The notes: generated by a model not told the origin, from the letters alone. Positions 35,038 to 43,918 are shown, numbered from the stretch's first letter. The stretch: 64,000 nt of DNA from Aminiphilus circumscriptus DSM 16581 (GCF_000526375.1 NZ_JAFY01000005.1:496001-560000); one strand, 5' to 3'. Translations and numbers: made by a program.

Positions 35038-35341
35038 CAAGGGACTCTCGTTTACACGATAATTACCCATAATTCAGTTTATTTTATTCCCTACGTTTTC
35101 CCCGCCGCTGTGCTTGCACATCACCTGAATGCCTCTGCCGACCGGCGGGAATGAAGGCATCATACACCAGATTTTTCATTCCCGGCGAGATCCTGGAAAT
35201 TTCCGCCCAGACGGTTTTGTGGTATCATGAGTCTGAAGGCCCAAGTCCATTTCTCCGACATGCACCCGCTCTTTCCGATAAAGAGAGGGGAAAGTGTGGG
35301 TTTTCTGTTTGCAAGCCTTTTCGGACGGGGAGGTCTCGACT

Positions 35342-35698
35342 ATGGAAATGATCACCTGCGATCTCTGCGCCAAGCCCTTTGCCACGACAGGGCCGAAAAT
35401 CTGTCCTCGATGCATGAAACGGCTTGATGCCGTGTACGAAAAAGCCCGCGCCTTCATGAGGGACAATCCCGACGAGTCGCTGGACGTGATTCGCCTTGCA
35501 GATCAGATTTCCGAGGACGTGCGCGATCTCGAGATGCTCGTGCAGATGGGGCGTTTCGACCGGGACGTCTCAGGCCCTGCCGTGGAAGATCGTCGTAAAA
35601 AACAACTTCTGGAGGAACTGCGGAAGAACCTTTCCGAGAAATCCGGTGAAGGCAAGAAATACGTATCCTACGGGGAGGAACGGTACGGCAAGCGCTGA
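35342..35698 (+). CDS. YvyF-like flagellar operon protein
   Basis: The 118-aa protein has a zinc-ribbon-like N-terminus (CDLCAKPF then CPRCMKRL) and a helical region, matching the TIGR03826/YvyF type found with flagellar regulator genes such as flgM. Its exact role is unknown in the family. The ATG at 35342 has GGGGAGG about 8 nt upstream. No flagellar structural gene is adjacent here. It is convergent with the flavodiiron gene and originally shared its terminator. Confidence 0.7.
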   Translation: MEMITCDLCAKPFATTGPKICPRCMKRLDAVYEKARAFMRDNPDESLDVIRLADQISEDVRDLEMLVQMGRFDRDVSGPAVEDRRKKQLLEELRKNLSEKSGEGKKYVSYGEERYGKR

Positions 35699-35753
35699 CA
35701 AACCGTCCTGCCGGCATTTTTTCTACTACACCATCTCTCCCCGATCCCACGCC

Positions 35754-35807
35754 GCACGGAACCCCTCTTCGGGAGCAATGTTCAGCGCCCGAAGAGGGGT
35801 TCCGTGC
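35754..35807. terminator. 20-bp-stem terminator hairpin cut by the IS1634 target duplication
   Basis: GCACGGAACCCCTCTTCGGG pairs with its exact complement across a 14-nt loop. It stood between the convergent yvyF-like and flavodiiron genes. The duplicated target begins at the inner end of the left arm (35769-35774), so the second copy at 38183 keeps only the right arm. Confidence 0.75.
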
Positions 35808-36036
35808 TTTGTTCGAATGGATGTGCTCTTCTCCGTCTAGAGTGCGGCGGCGATGTTCCTTCCCAACTCCCGGCAACTCTCGAGATCTTCCTGGGTAGGC
35901 GCCGAACAGACTTCTACATGAGGCCCCACGATCTCCCAATCCCCTTTTTCGCCGAACTGGAGCAGGGCCGCCAAGGCACCCTTGCTCCAACTGTAGGAAC
36001 CGCAGATGCCGAGAACACGGTTTTTCAGCATCTTGT
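35769..36036. repeat. 268-bp direct repeat, left copy (target duplication)
   Basis: This is identical to 38183-38450 except for one T/C difference (ACAGACTTCTA versus ACAGACCTCTA). The repeats border the IS1634-type element exactly. The first five bases could belong to the IS end, so the duplication is 263-268 bp. Confidence 0.9.
35837..36036 (-). pseudogene. orphan 3' end of the flavodiiron protein gene
   Basis: It encodes the last ~66 residues of the flavodiiron protein (NRVLGICGSYSWSKGALAAL to the end NIAAAL) with no start of its own. It is the left copy of the target duplication. The complete gene lies on the other side of the IS. Confidence 0.9.
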
Positions 36037-36192
36037 CCCGACTTCGCCGTTTTTCCCGAGAAAACAAGGATTTTGAAAAAAGGGATGCAGTGTTCATGGG
36101 GGTTCAGAAGATCGGGAAGCCGGAAATCAAAATGTAGTGCCTAGCATATTTGCCCTATTGACATATTGTCTTTCTCCGGATATACTCCTTTC

Positions 36193-37992
36193 ATGTATAT
36201 CCGGGTGAAATCCTCAAAGCTCAGTCCGCGAAAATCAGTCCAGATCGTCAAATCCGTCCGTACCGGGAAACGGGTCTCCCAGGTCATTCTCCAGCACGTG
36301 GGAATAGCCCACGACGAGAAGCAGCTCTCCGAGCTCCGGGAACTGGGGCGGAAGCTCATTCTGGAGATGGAGGAGAGAGAGCAGCCCTCTCTTCCGGGGT
36401 TCTCCCTCCTCGAGAACGAAGAGGCGTGGGAGCGGCCGGTCGGCGACGGGGAGCGGGTCAGCCTCCGGGGGATGAAGAACCTGGAACAGGTGACGGAAGG
36501 GCCTGGGGAAGTCGTGGAGAGCCTGTTCTCCTCCCTGGGCTTCGAGGCGATCTTCGGGGTATCCAACCGGGGGAAGGGGAACACGGAAGTCCTGAAGAAA
36601 TGCCTCGCCTGCGCCCTCGCCAATCCTTCGAGCAAGCGGGGGATGTCCCGTTGGCTGGAGGACGAGGGCGGGACGGACATGTCGCTGAACAGGATCTACC
36701 GAATGATGGACGCCCTGGCGAAGAAGACGGACCGGGTGAGGGAGATCGTGGCGCGGGAGACCGCGTCCCTCTTCGAGACGAAGGCGTCGCTGCTGCTCTT
36801 CGATGTGACCACCCTCTATTTCGAAAGCGTTGAGGCGGATGCCCTGAGGGTGTCGGGGTACAGCAAGGACAACAGGATACAGGAGACCCAGGTGGTGCTC
36901 GCCCTGGCGGTGACGCCGGAAGGATTTCCCCTCTGGTACGACCTTTTCCCGGGAAACACCTTTGAAGGGCATACTCTTGTGCCTGTGCTCAGGAGATGCA
37001 TGGAGACCTTCTCCCCCCGGCAGGCGGTGGTGGTGGCGGACCGGGCCATGTTCACGGAAGAGAACCTGCACGAAGTGGAGAAGGCGGGATGCTCCTTCGT
37101 CGTGGGAGCGAAACTCCGGGGTCTCAGCCGGACCATGAGGGAGAAAATCCTGGACGCCGGGAACTACTCCCCCCTGCCCGGAGATTCGCCTGTCTTCCCG
37201 GAGGGTGAGAGAGAAACGTGCAGCCCTTCCCGTTGGTACTCCGTCCCCCTCGAAAACGGGAGAAATTTGCTCGTCACCTGGAGTGAACAACGAGCCCGGA
37301 AGGACGCCTCCGACCGGGAACGGCTTCTGGCCCGCCTGCGGAAAAAACTGCAGGGGAAGAAGGCTCTTCCGGGAAAAAGCCTTGTCACCAACCGGGGAAC
37401 GAACAAATACCTCTCCCTTGAAAATTCAAACGGACAGGACCGCTACATCCTGGACGAAGAGAAGATCCTCCGGGACAGCCGGTGGGACGGCCTTCACGGA
37501 GTCATCACCAACCTGCCCGTGGAAAGTGCCGCGGAAGCGCAGGAAATCCTCGCCCATTACGGGAGCCTGTGGCGCATCGAAGAATCCTTCCGGGTGAACA
37601 AGCACGACCTCTCCATCCGCCCTGTCTATCACTGGGTACCCCGCAGGATCGAGGCCCACATAACCCTCACCTACCTCGCCTTCGCCCTCCTCCGGCATCT
37701 CCAGCACCGAGTGGCGGTCCGGCAGAACGCGGTGATGAGCGCCCGGGCCATCCGGACCGCCCTGCTGGATGTCCAGTCCACCCTCATGAAGGACGAAGAG
37801 ACGGGGAAACTCTACCGGTTCCCGAAGGCCATGAGCGAGAGCGCCCGGAAGATCTACCGTTCCCTGGGCCTCGTCCGGGGACTGGGGAACACGGAGATCC
37901 TGTCGGTGAGGAAATACAGGAACCGGAAAGGGATCCGGAGCGCCGGGACGGACGGAGACGGAACAGCGGGGGAAGGGACGGGCAGGAACTGA
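36193..37992 (+). CDS. IS1634-family transposase
   Basis: The 599-aa IS4-superfamily transposase has an intact DDE core: LFDVTTLYFES (Asp), VVADRAMFTEEN (Asp) and, after a long beta-strand insertion, YGSLWRIEESFRVNKHDL with the Y-2-R-3-E-6-K pattern. The ATG at 36193 gives MYIRVKSS, the usual family start; it has no strong ribosome binding site. No disruption was seen, so it could be active. The C-terminal tail is basic and Gly/Thr-rich. Confidence 0.92.
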   Translation: MYIRVKSSKLSPRKSVQIVKSVRTGKRVSQVILQHVGIAHDEKQLSELRELGRKLILEMEEREQPSLPGFSLLENEEAWERPVGDGERVSLRGMKNLEQVTEGPGEVVESLFSSLGFEAIFGVSNRGKGNTEVLKKCLACALANPSSKRGMSRWLEDEGGTDMSLNRIYRMMDALAKKTDRVREIVARETASLFETKASLLLFDVTTLYFESVEADALRVSGYSKDNRIQETQVVLALAVTPEGFPLWYDLFPGNTFEGHTLVPVLRRCMETFSPRQAVVVADRAMFTEENLHEVEKAGCSFVVGAKLRGLSRTMREKILDAGNYSPLPGDSPVFPEGERETCSPSRWYSVPLENGRNLLVTWSEQRARKDASDRERLLARLRKKLQGKKALPGKSLVTNRGTNKYLSLENSNGQDRYILDEEKILRDSRWDGLHGVITNLPVESAAEAQEILAHYGSLWRIEESFRVNKHDLSIRPVYHWVPRRIEAHITLTYLAFALLRHLQHRVAVRQNAVMSARAIRTALLDVQSTLMKDEETGKLYRFPKAMSESARKIYRSLGLVRGLGNTEILSVRKYRNRKGIRSAGTDGDGTAGEGTGRN

Positions 37993-38080
37993 ACGAGCCG
38001 GGAGCAGATCTCCTGTTCACCTTTCGCAATACCTTTCGGAGCCCCGAGACACGGTGAGACCGAAAAATCCGCCTCAAACG

Positions 38081-38118
38081 ACAGCCCCTCTTTTCACAGA
38101 ATTGAAAAGAGGGGCTGT
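38081..38118 (+). terminator. terminator inside the IS1634 element
   Basis: ACAGCCCCTCTTTTC pairs with GAAAAGAGGGGCTGT across an 8-nt loop, 89 nt past the transposase stop. It may also slow transcription running through the element toward neighbouring genes. Confidence 0.6.
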
Positions 38119-38182
38119 GTAGTGCCCACCCAAGATGCACTTTCCGGTGTTTGCAAGGCTTCCCGTTTCAAACCCGGCGAAG

Positions 38183-38450
38183 TCGGGAGCAATGTTCAGC
38201 GCCCGAAGAGGGGTTCCGTGCTTTGTTCGAATGGATGTGCTCTTCTCCGTCTAGAGTGCGGCGGCGATGTTCCTTCCCAACTCCCGGCAACTCTCGAGAT
38301 CTTCCTGGGTAGGCGCCGAACAGACCTCTACATGAGGCCCCACGATCTCCCAATCCCCTTTTTCGCCGAACTGGAGCAGGGCCGCCAAGGCACCCTTGCT
38401 CCAACTGTAGGAACCGCAGATGCCGAGAACACGGTTTTTCAGCATCTTGT
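38183..38450. repeat. 268-bp direct repeat, right copy (target duplication)
   Basis: This copy holds the true 3' end of the intact flavodiiron gene (stop at 38251) and the right arm of the former terminator hairpin. Confidence 0.9.
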
Positions 38451-39438
38451 TCTGCAGTGCCGACGTGAGGGCCTGCATTGGCGGAAAAAGTTCCGTGTTG
38501 TACGTACAGCTGGCGAGCACGAGTCCGCGAAATTTCCAGATGTCGCGGATGACAAAAGAGACATGGCTCCGGGAAATGTCGTGAAGAATGACTTTTTCGA
38601 TCCCCTCCTCGGCAAGGGCCCGAGCGATTTCCTCCGCCATGGCTTTGGTATTGCCGTACATGGAACCGTAGACTACCACAACGCCCTTTTCCGCCTCATG
38701 ACGACTCCACTTGTCGTAAAGATCCACCACGTGCCAAGGGTGTTTTCTCAGGATCGGACCGTGAGCGGGAGCGATCACATTCAGATCGAGTGTGCGCACC
38801 TTCTTGATCGCCTTCTGGACCTGAAAGCTGTAGCGCCCGACGATGTTCGAGAAATAGCGAAGGATTTCATCCTCGTAGTAGGACATGTCCACTTCGTCGT
38901 CGAAGACACCGCCGTCCAGAGAGCCGAATCCTCCGAAGGCATCGGAGGAGAAGAGGACCTTGTCCGTCTCGTCGTAGCAGACCATGGTCTCCGGCCAGTG
39001 CACCATGGGAATGAAATGGAAACGGAGTTTGTGTCTTCCCAAGTCGAGTTCCTCTCCGTCCTTGACGACGAGAAAATTCTCGGTGAGGCCGTAGAAATTG
39101 GCGAGCAGATCCTTTGTCTTCGCGTTCCCCACAATGGTCACGTCCGGAAAGGATTCCCGAAGCACCTTGACAGCCCCTGAATGGTCAGGTTCCATGTGGT
39201 TGATCACGAGATAGTCTATCTTCCGCCCCTTTCCCAAAATGGAACGAATTTTCTCGAGGAATTGCGGGAAATAGCCGTTCTTTACCGTGTCGATGAGGGC
39301 AGTCTTTTGATCCGCCACGCAATAGGTGTTGTAGGACACGCCCCTTGGAAGAGGCCAAATGGCCTCGAAGAGGTCCGTCTCCCTGTCGTTCACGCCGATC
39401 CAGTGGATATCCTTCGTGATGGCAATACCGCCGTGCAT
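38251..39438 (-). CDS. fprA: flavodiiron protein (A-type flavoprotein, O2/NO reductase)
   Basis: The 395-aa cytoplasmic protein has an N-terminal metallo-beta-lactamase-like diiron domain (about 1-245) with HMEPDHSG and further ligands in VHWPETMV and the APAHGP region, and a flavodoxin domain (about 250-395) with YGSMYGNTKAMAE binding FMN. Such enzymes reduce oxygen to water or NO to N2O in anaerobes. The gene is whole only because the IS insertion duplicated its last 200 bases. Its original terminator hairpin is now on the far side of the element. Confidence 0.93.
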   Translation of the reverse strand: MHGGIAITKDIHWIGVNDRETDLFEAIWPLPRGVSYNTYCVADQKTALIDTVKNGYFPQFLEKIRSILGKGRKIDYLVINHMEPDHSGAVKVLRESFPDVTIVGNAKTKDLLANFYGLTENFLVVKDGEELDLGRHKLRFHFIPMVHWPETMVCYDETDKVLFSSDAFGGFGSLDGGVFDDEVDMSYYEDEILRYFSNIVGRYSFQVQKAIKKVRTLDLNVIAPAHGPILRKHPWHVVDLYDKWSRHEAEKGVVVVYGSMYGNTKAMAEEIARALAEEGIEKVILHDISRSHVSFVIRDIWKFRGLVLASCTYNTELFPPMQALTSALQNKMLKNRVLGICGSYSWSKGALAALLQFGEKGDWEIVGPHVEVCSAPTQEDLESCRELGRNIAAAL

Positions 39439-40452
39439 GCCTCCAACCTCCTCGCCTTACCCTTTCATCCTGCCCAGTTCGTGCACTCCAGAAACGCGCA
39501 GGACCGAACGCCAACGATCGCCTAAATCTTTCCAGAATAAAACACTTCTTGTCTATTATAGAGCACGTTTTCCTTCAGGAAAACGCAGAAACCTTGGACA
39601 AAAGCCTCCTTGGCCGTGTCTGAAGGTTTTGAACCTTCTTTGCGAAAACCGAGAAAATCCAAACACCTTCCCGGCCCCGGATGAAAGTGGTTAAGGCCTT
39701 TGCGGGGCTTACGTCAGCGTCGCCTTAAGACCATTGAGTGGTCGGTCATGGGGAAGAAGTCGCAGGAGATCATCTTTGTTACCCTGTATCCCAGGGGGAC
39801 TAGCTGGGCTAAATTCCTGGAAAGGGTCGAGGCGGCGCAAGATAGATAGACTATGCGCCATGCCCTGACTCTCCCAGCATGCTCAAAACCTTAGCCTCCA
39901 TGCCGGACCTCGGGGAGTTTGCGTAAACAAGGCGGTTTTCAACCGGGAAAGACTTTAGGAAATCCGCTCTCTGGGGAACTCTCTGGGCGTAGGTCCCCTG
40001 CAGCAGCAACGAAAAAGGGGAGTTGATGCCCGCCATCTTCAAGGACATGGATGGCACCTTGATCCCCAGGGTGGATGCCCCGTGAGAGCTGACTATAGCG
40101 CCAAGGATGCCCCGTCGCCACAGTAGAGGCCGCCACCCCCTTGTGTTGGGATGGGCGCAGGAAAGAGACCACATCCCTGTGGTCAGAGAGGCCCTTATAT
40201 CCCATTCCTCCTTCAAGCGAAGACCCTCTTCGTAGGGTATGCCTTTAAAGCACCGGCACTGGTCCGGGCACCCCGTACGGCTCATGGCCTTCGCCCTGGC
40301 CTGCCGGAAGGCAGGTGTATCCCCTTGTGGAAGCAATATATCCTTGAGGCGGTGGTTATTATCATGCATGTTCAACAACAAGGAGTCTATCATAAAATGG
40401 ATTGGATTTTACCGTTCCGGCCTTTGGTGCGGAGTTGTGGAGGTGTGGGGTA
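39439..40452. other. 1-kb gene-poor stretch, probably decayed foreign DNA
   Basis: No intact gene could be supported. One short plus-strand frame (about 39686-39850) ends as a plausible C-terminus (MGKKSQEIIFVTLYP ... RVEAAQDR), and minus-strand frames around 39851-40393 look protein-like but break between frames. Codon choice changes near 39.7 kb, so the left border of the foreign island probably lies here. Confidence 0.4.
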
Positions 40453-41676
40453 TTGGAATCGGACGTCTTGATAAGGATTGACGGCAAGCCTGTGGCGGCG
40501 GTGAAGGACGGGGTCCTTGCGGATCCATCGGAGGCCTTTGTGGGGAACTCCGCGGCGGAAAGGATCGAGAATTACCACGGGGGATTTTCCGTAATGCCCG
40601 GAGATTTCAACGGGCACAGCCATCCGGAGCAGTCCGTTTACGCCGAGATAGTGGAAGAGGGGTGGGATCTTGCAACCTGGTGCAGGAGGACCATATACGC
40701 TCACAGCGTCCACATGACCCCTGAGCTGGTTTACTTAAGCTGCCGCAGGGCATTTGGCCGCATGCTGCTGAACGGCATAACCTCCGTTGCGGTTTCCTTC
40801 TACTGCCATAACCGCATGGGCAACGCCCTGGACCGCGAGGTCATAAAAGCCGCACTGGATTCGGGCATTAGGATCCTGTTCGGAAGGATGAATTACGATG
40901 TGCTGTCCGAGGACGCGTACCCTAAGAAGCGGGCTTCCCAGGAGAGCTACTTCGAAGGCCCCTATTACGAGAATCATCTCATATCCCTCATGGAGGAGTT
41001 CAAGGGCCTTGCGGGGGTGCAGGTTGCCCCTTCCCTTCACAGCTTTCACGCCAATACGTTGGGTGCCATAGCAAGGGCGCTGGAGCTCGCCTCGGAGCTC
41101 GACTCGCCGCTTCAGTTCCACCTTTCGGAGGATAAGGGAGATGTGGATCTCTGCCTGGACCTCTATGGAGAACGGCCAGCCTTCGTGCTGGCCCGGCTTT
41201 TGGAGAAAACTGGCCCCGTAAGGCTCCTGCTTTCCGATTGCATATGGTTGTCTCAAGAGGAGAAGGACCTAATCGGTCAAATGGGAGCCTCGGTGGTCTT
41301 GAACCTTAGAATGAACCACCGAATGAAGGTGGGAACCCCTGACCTGCCGGGCCTGCTTGAAAGGGGGATTCCGGTTTACCTTGGCACCGATGGAGAGGCC
41401 AGCAACTATGGCCTTAGCATACGAGAGGAGCGGGATTTTACCCTTGAGCGCTTTGGCGTGTCAGTTCCGCTTATACCGTTTAACATGAGGTGCGGCAATG
41501 TGGGGTCCATGGAGATTGGTGCCATGGGGGACCTTAAGGTTATGCATGACAGACGGGTATGGGACGTCTTTGCAGGAGGGCGTAAGGTGGTTTCCCAAGG
41601 TAAACTTTTGACCATGGACCTTGAGGCGGTGGAGGAGCGCATCAGGGAGATGACGTCGAGTTGGGATGTGTTGTGA
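40453..41676 (+). CDS. amidohydrolase-superfamily enzyme (SsnA/chlorohydrolase-like)
   Basis: The ~407-aa TIM-barrel metal hydrolase has the N-terminal metal site GHSHPEQS, an internal HSFHA, a metal His in LQFHLSEDKG and the catalytic Asp in LGTDGEASN. It probably deaminates or hydrolyses a cyclic or amide-containing small molecule; substrate unknown. The start is unsure: TTG at 40453 has GGAGGTG 8 nt upstream, while a longer frame from 40402 lacks a site. Codon use (AGG Arg, ATA Ile) differs from the rest of the window. The thioesterase follows after 35 nt. Confidence 0.75.
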   Translation: MESDVLIRIDGKPVAAVKDGVLADPSEAFVGNSAAERIENYHGGFSVMPGDFNGHSHPEQSVYAEIVEEGWDLATWCRRTIYAHSVHMTPELVYLSCRRAFGRMLLNGITSVAVSFYCHNRMGNALDREVIKAALDSGIRILFGRMNYDVLSEDAYPKKRASQESYFEGPYYENHLISLMEEFKGLAGVQVAPSLHSFHANTLGAIARALELASELDSPLQFHLSEDKGDVDLCLDLYGERPAFVLARLLEKTGPVRLLLSDCIWLSQEEKDLIGQMGASVVLNLRMNHRMKVGTPDLPGLLERGIPVYLGTDGEASNYGLSIREERDFTLERFGVSVPLIPFNMRCGNVGSMEIGAMGDLKVMHDRRVWDVFAGGRKVVSQGKLLTMDLEAVEERIREMTSSWDVL

Positions 41677-41711
41677 TAAAATAAAAGGGTAAAGTCAAAG
41701 GGGGCGATACA

Positions 41712-42116
41712 ATGGATCTGAAAGATATCCTGTCGCTGGGTACCGTAAAGAGGCTGGTGAAAAAGGTGTCCACCTCTGATACGGTGGGCAACAAGTCGGA
41801 GGCGCTGGAGGAGTTCCTTTCAACCGCCGCATGTCTTGAGGCCATGACCCAGTTGGCGGTGGAGCTGCTGGACCCCAAGCTTCCTGAAGGGGTGATATCG
41901 GTTGGGATCATGTCGCACGTTGAAAACCTGGCCCCTGCGGTCTTGGGGGATGATGTGGTATTTACCGTTTCCCTTGACAATGTGGAAGGCAACCGGGTGT
42001 TTTTCTCCATGACCGCCAGCGACATGTACGGTCCTGTGGCAAAGGGGAGCCAGGAGCGAGCGGTCGTTCACGTGTCCGCACTGGAGCGAAAGGTGGCGGA
42101 ACGGCAGGGCCGTTAG
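41712..42116 (+). CDS. hotdog-fold thioesterase (FlK-like)
   Basis: The 134-aa single hotdog domain has the helix EEFLSTAACLEAMTQLAVELL, split by the family's usual turn, then GVISVGIMSHVENLAPAVLGD and the closing strand GSQERAVVHV. Relatives hydrolyse small acyl-CoA thioesters. It is downstream of the amidohydrolase with the same foreign codon use, and the ATG at 41712 is preceded by a purine-rich stretch. The pair may process one substrate, but no pathway can be named. Confidence 0.7.
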   Translation: MDLKDILSLGTVKRLVKKVSTSDTVGNKSEALEEFLSTAACLEAMTQLAVELLDPKLPEGVISVGIMSHVENLAPAVLGDDVVFTVSLDNVEGNRVFFSMTASDMYGPVAKGSQERAVVHVSALERKVAERQGR

Positions 42117-42232
42117 GTTTTGCCTGGACAACCCTCGCTGATGCTATTTGAAGGAAGACAGAAGGCTTGGTTCCCAAAGGAAAACAGGGAGCTTTTGATA
42201 ATGCCTTTGTTTGACTTGTTGTGAAAATTGAC

Positions 42233-42708
42233 TCAACCCAAACACAAGAGAGGCCTGTGGAGGAAAAGTGATTCCGACACGGGCCTCTTAGTGTAGACAA
42301 GTTTACATAACATGGACATGGGCCGTCTCCATGCACTGGAGCAGAAGGGAGGAGACATCGATCTGAAGACGAGCGTATAGCCTGTCTCGTCCTCCGACCT
42401 CGACCGCGTGAAGGTGATCCCGTGATCCGCGCAGAACCGAGTCAGGTGATGGTTGATGAACTCGCTTCCGTTGTCGGAATCGAGCCCCTTCAAGGGGAAG
42501 GGGAGCCGGTCCATGAGAGCGGGGAGGGCCTCCAGCACCCATTCCTGAGCCCGGTTCGGCAGGGCATGAAGCTCGGTCCAGCCGGTGGCCACGTCCGTGA
42601 GGGTCAGCGTGTAGGCAAAGTCCCTGGACGCATTTCCGCCGTCGTGGCTTCCCAGGTTCATCTCCATGAACCCGATCCCTGCTTCGTTCCAGTCGGCAAA
42701 GGTGCATA
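42233..42708 (-). pseudogene. truncated integrase-type (rve) transposase
   Basis: The frame encodes a catalytic core piece with SHDGGNASRDFAYTL, TDVATGWTEL and DSDNGSEFIN (two catalytic acidic residues), then leaves the family sequence after GITFTRSR, so the part with the third residue is missing. The N-terminal half is missing too because the fragment stops where the TRAP remnant begins at about 42709. It is a dead remnant that also marks where the TRAP gene lost its 5' half. Confidence 0.75.
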
Positions 42709-43630
42709 GATGAAGGGGTTGCCTGAGGACGAGGTGCCGCCTCTTTCCAGGACCATGAAGGAAAGAGGGCACATGATACTACCCTTGGCCTTCATACTAT
42801 ACATGCTTGTGGCCGGTTATACCCCGCTTTTCTCCGCCATGGCGGGACTGGTGGCTATAATAGTGGTCTCCTCTTTGAGATCCACCACCAGGATGAGCCT
42901 TAAGGACGCCAAGGGAGCCCTGGAGGCGGGGGCCAAGAGCTCCGCATCGGTGGCAGTGTCCTGCGCCATAGTGGGATTTATCGTGGGGGCGGTTGGGATG
43001 ACTGGCCTGGGGCAGGTGATAGCCATGAACATAATGCACCTCTCCGGCGGGATGCTTTGGGCATCGCTTTTGCTTTGCATGGTGGCGTCAATAGTGCTTG
43101 GGATGGGGCTTCCCTCCACCGCCTGCTACATAGTGGTGGCCACCATCGCCGCCCCGGCCCTTCAAGGGATGGGGGGCCTCCCCTGGCGGCCCACTTCTTC
43201 GCCTTCTACTACGGCACCCTTTCTGGGGTTGTCCCCCCCGTTGCGCTTACCAGTTTCACCGCCGCAGGACTCTCGGGGGGGACGTCCCTCCAAGGTGGCC
43301 CTTATGGGACTCTTCCTTGCCTCTTCGGGGCTCATACTTCCCTTCTTTTTCGTTTACAACCCGGTGCTTCTGCTGGTGGACTTCTCCTGGCTTAAGTTCC
43401 TGGAGGTGTTTGCCGTTGCCGCCATGGGTATACTGCTCCTCTCCTGCGCGTTCATCGGCACCGGGCTTTCTGATATGACATGGTGGGAGAGGGTTTTGTT
43501 CCTGGTATCCGGGGTGGTGATGGTTTACCCCAAGGGGACAGGCTTTAAGGTGGCTATTGTGACGGTCGCGGTTACCGCCTCCCTACACTGGCTGCTCACG
43601 GTCAGGAGAAGATCCCTCCAGTTGTCATGA
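42709..43630 (+). pseudogene. TRAP fused-permease remnant, truncated and frameshifted
   Basis: It corresponds to the C-terminal half of a fused TRAP permease like the one at 3279-5267. KGLPEDEVPPLSRTMKERGH aligns with its cytoplasmic loop, and GMGLPSTACY is the conserved turn. Around 43170 one base is lost and around 43290 one base is gained; between them about 44 codons are read in the wrong frame, while the +2 frame there gives the expected AAHFFAFYYG and PPVALTSFTAAG. With no N-terminal half it cannot work as a transporter. Codon use matches the amidohydrolase island. Confidence 0.85.
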
Positions 43631-43667
43631 TGTCATAAGACCTTTTGCGTGCCTTTTTAAAAAATAA

Positions 43668-43768
43668 GGAATCTCTGAATAAGACTATGTCAGCCCCGCA
43701 GGGCGCCTCGCAGAGTCTGATGCGGCCCGGGGCAAGGGAAAGCGAAAGGTCTTTATTCAGAGCTTTCC
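43668..43768 (-). repeat. MITE copy 4
   Basis: A 101-bp copy runs from GGAATCTCTGAATAAG to TTTATTCAGAGCTTTCC. It is more diverged in the core (TGATGCGGCCCGGGGC). No clean target duplication is visible. It lies at the right border of the foreign island, 24 bp before the thiT promoter. Confidence 0.82.
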
Positions 43769-43791
43769 TAGATCAAACCTGAAAAGTCCGC

Positions 43792-43821
43792 TTGACAGAA
43801 AATGTACCTGGAGGAAATAAT
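43792..43821 (+). promoter_or_regulatory. promoter of the TPP riboswitch-thiT transcript
   Basis: TTGACA (43792-43797) and AATAAT (43816-43821) are separated by 18 bp. The expected start of transcription falls at about 43828, exactly where the riboswitch begins. Confidence 0.7.
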
Positions 43822-43828
43822 CGAACCT

Positions 43829-43918
43829 GCCCGGGGGGAGCTGTGTTTCCGGCTGAGAGGTGGCTTTTCGCCCGACCCCTGGAACCTGATCCGGTTTGTA
43901 CCGGCGGAGGGAACGGGC
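43829..43918 (+). ncRNA. TPP (thiamine pyrophosphate) riboswitch
   Basis: The conserved elements appear in order: closing stem GCCCG, GGGGGAGC, GGCTGAGAGG, the CGACCC junction, GAACCTGATCCGG, ACCGGCGGAGGGAA and CGGGC completing P1. This class turns off thiamine synthesis or uptake genes when TPP is plentiful. Between it and the GTG start, CTTCTCC (43968-43974) can pair with GGAGAAG just before the ribosome binding site, suggesting translational control. Confidence 0.9.

Larger units (their letters stand above)
36037..38182 (+). mobile_element. IS1634-family insertion sequence
   Basis: The element is about 2,146 bp with short terminal inverted repeats, both ends reading inward CCCGACTTCGCCG (the first bases are shared with the target). 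It carries one 599-aa transposase and a terminator near its right end. The family (IS1549/IS1634) is known for long variable target duplications, which fits the 268-bp flanking repeats here. Confidence 0.88.

Noticed and set aside
34862-35341. Cobalamin riboswitch upstream of methylmalonyl-CoA mutase
   Set aside because: The enzyme needs B12, so it was looked for on both strands, but no conserved B12-box (GCCACTG-like) sequence was found.
36166-36192. Transposase start at 36166
   Set aside because: The extra nine residues are not part of the family start, and the ATG at 36193 gives the usual MYIR beginning.
43764-43772. Target duplication for MITE copy 4
   Set aside because: ATAA precedes and TAGA follows the element. 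These do not match, so no duplication is claimed for this copy.
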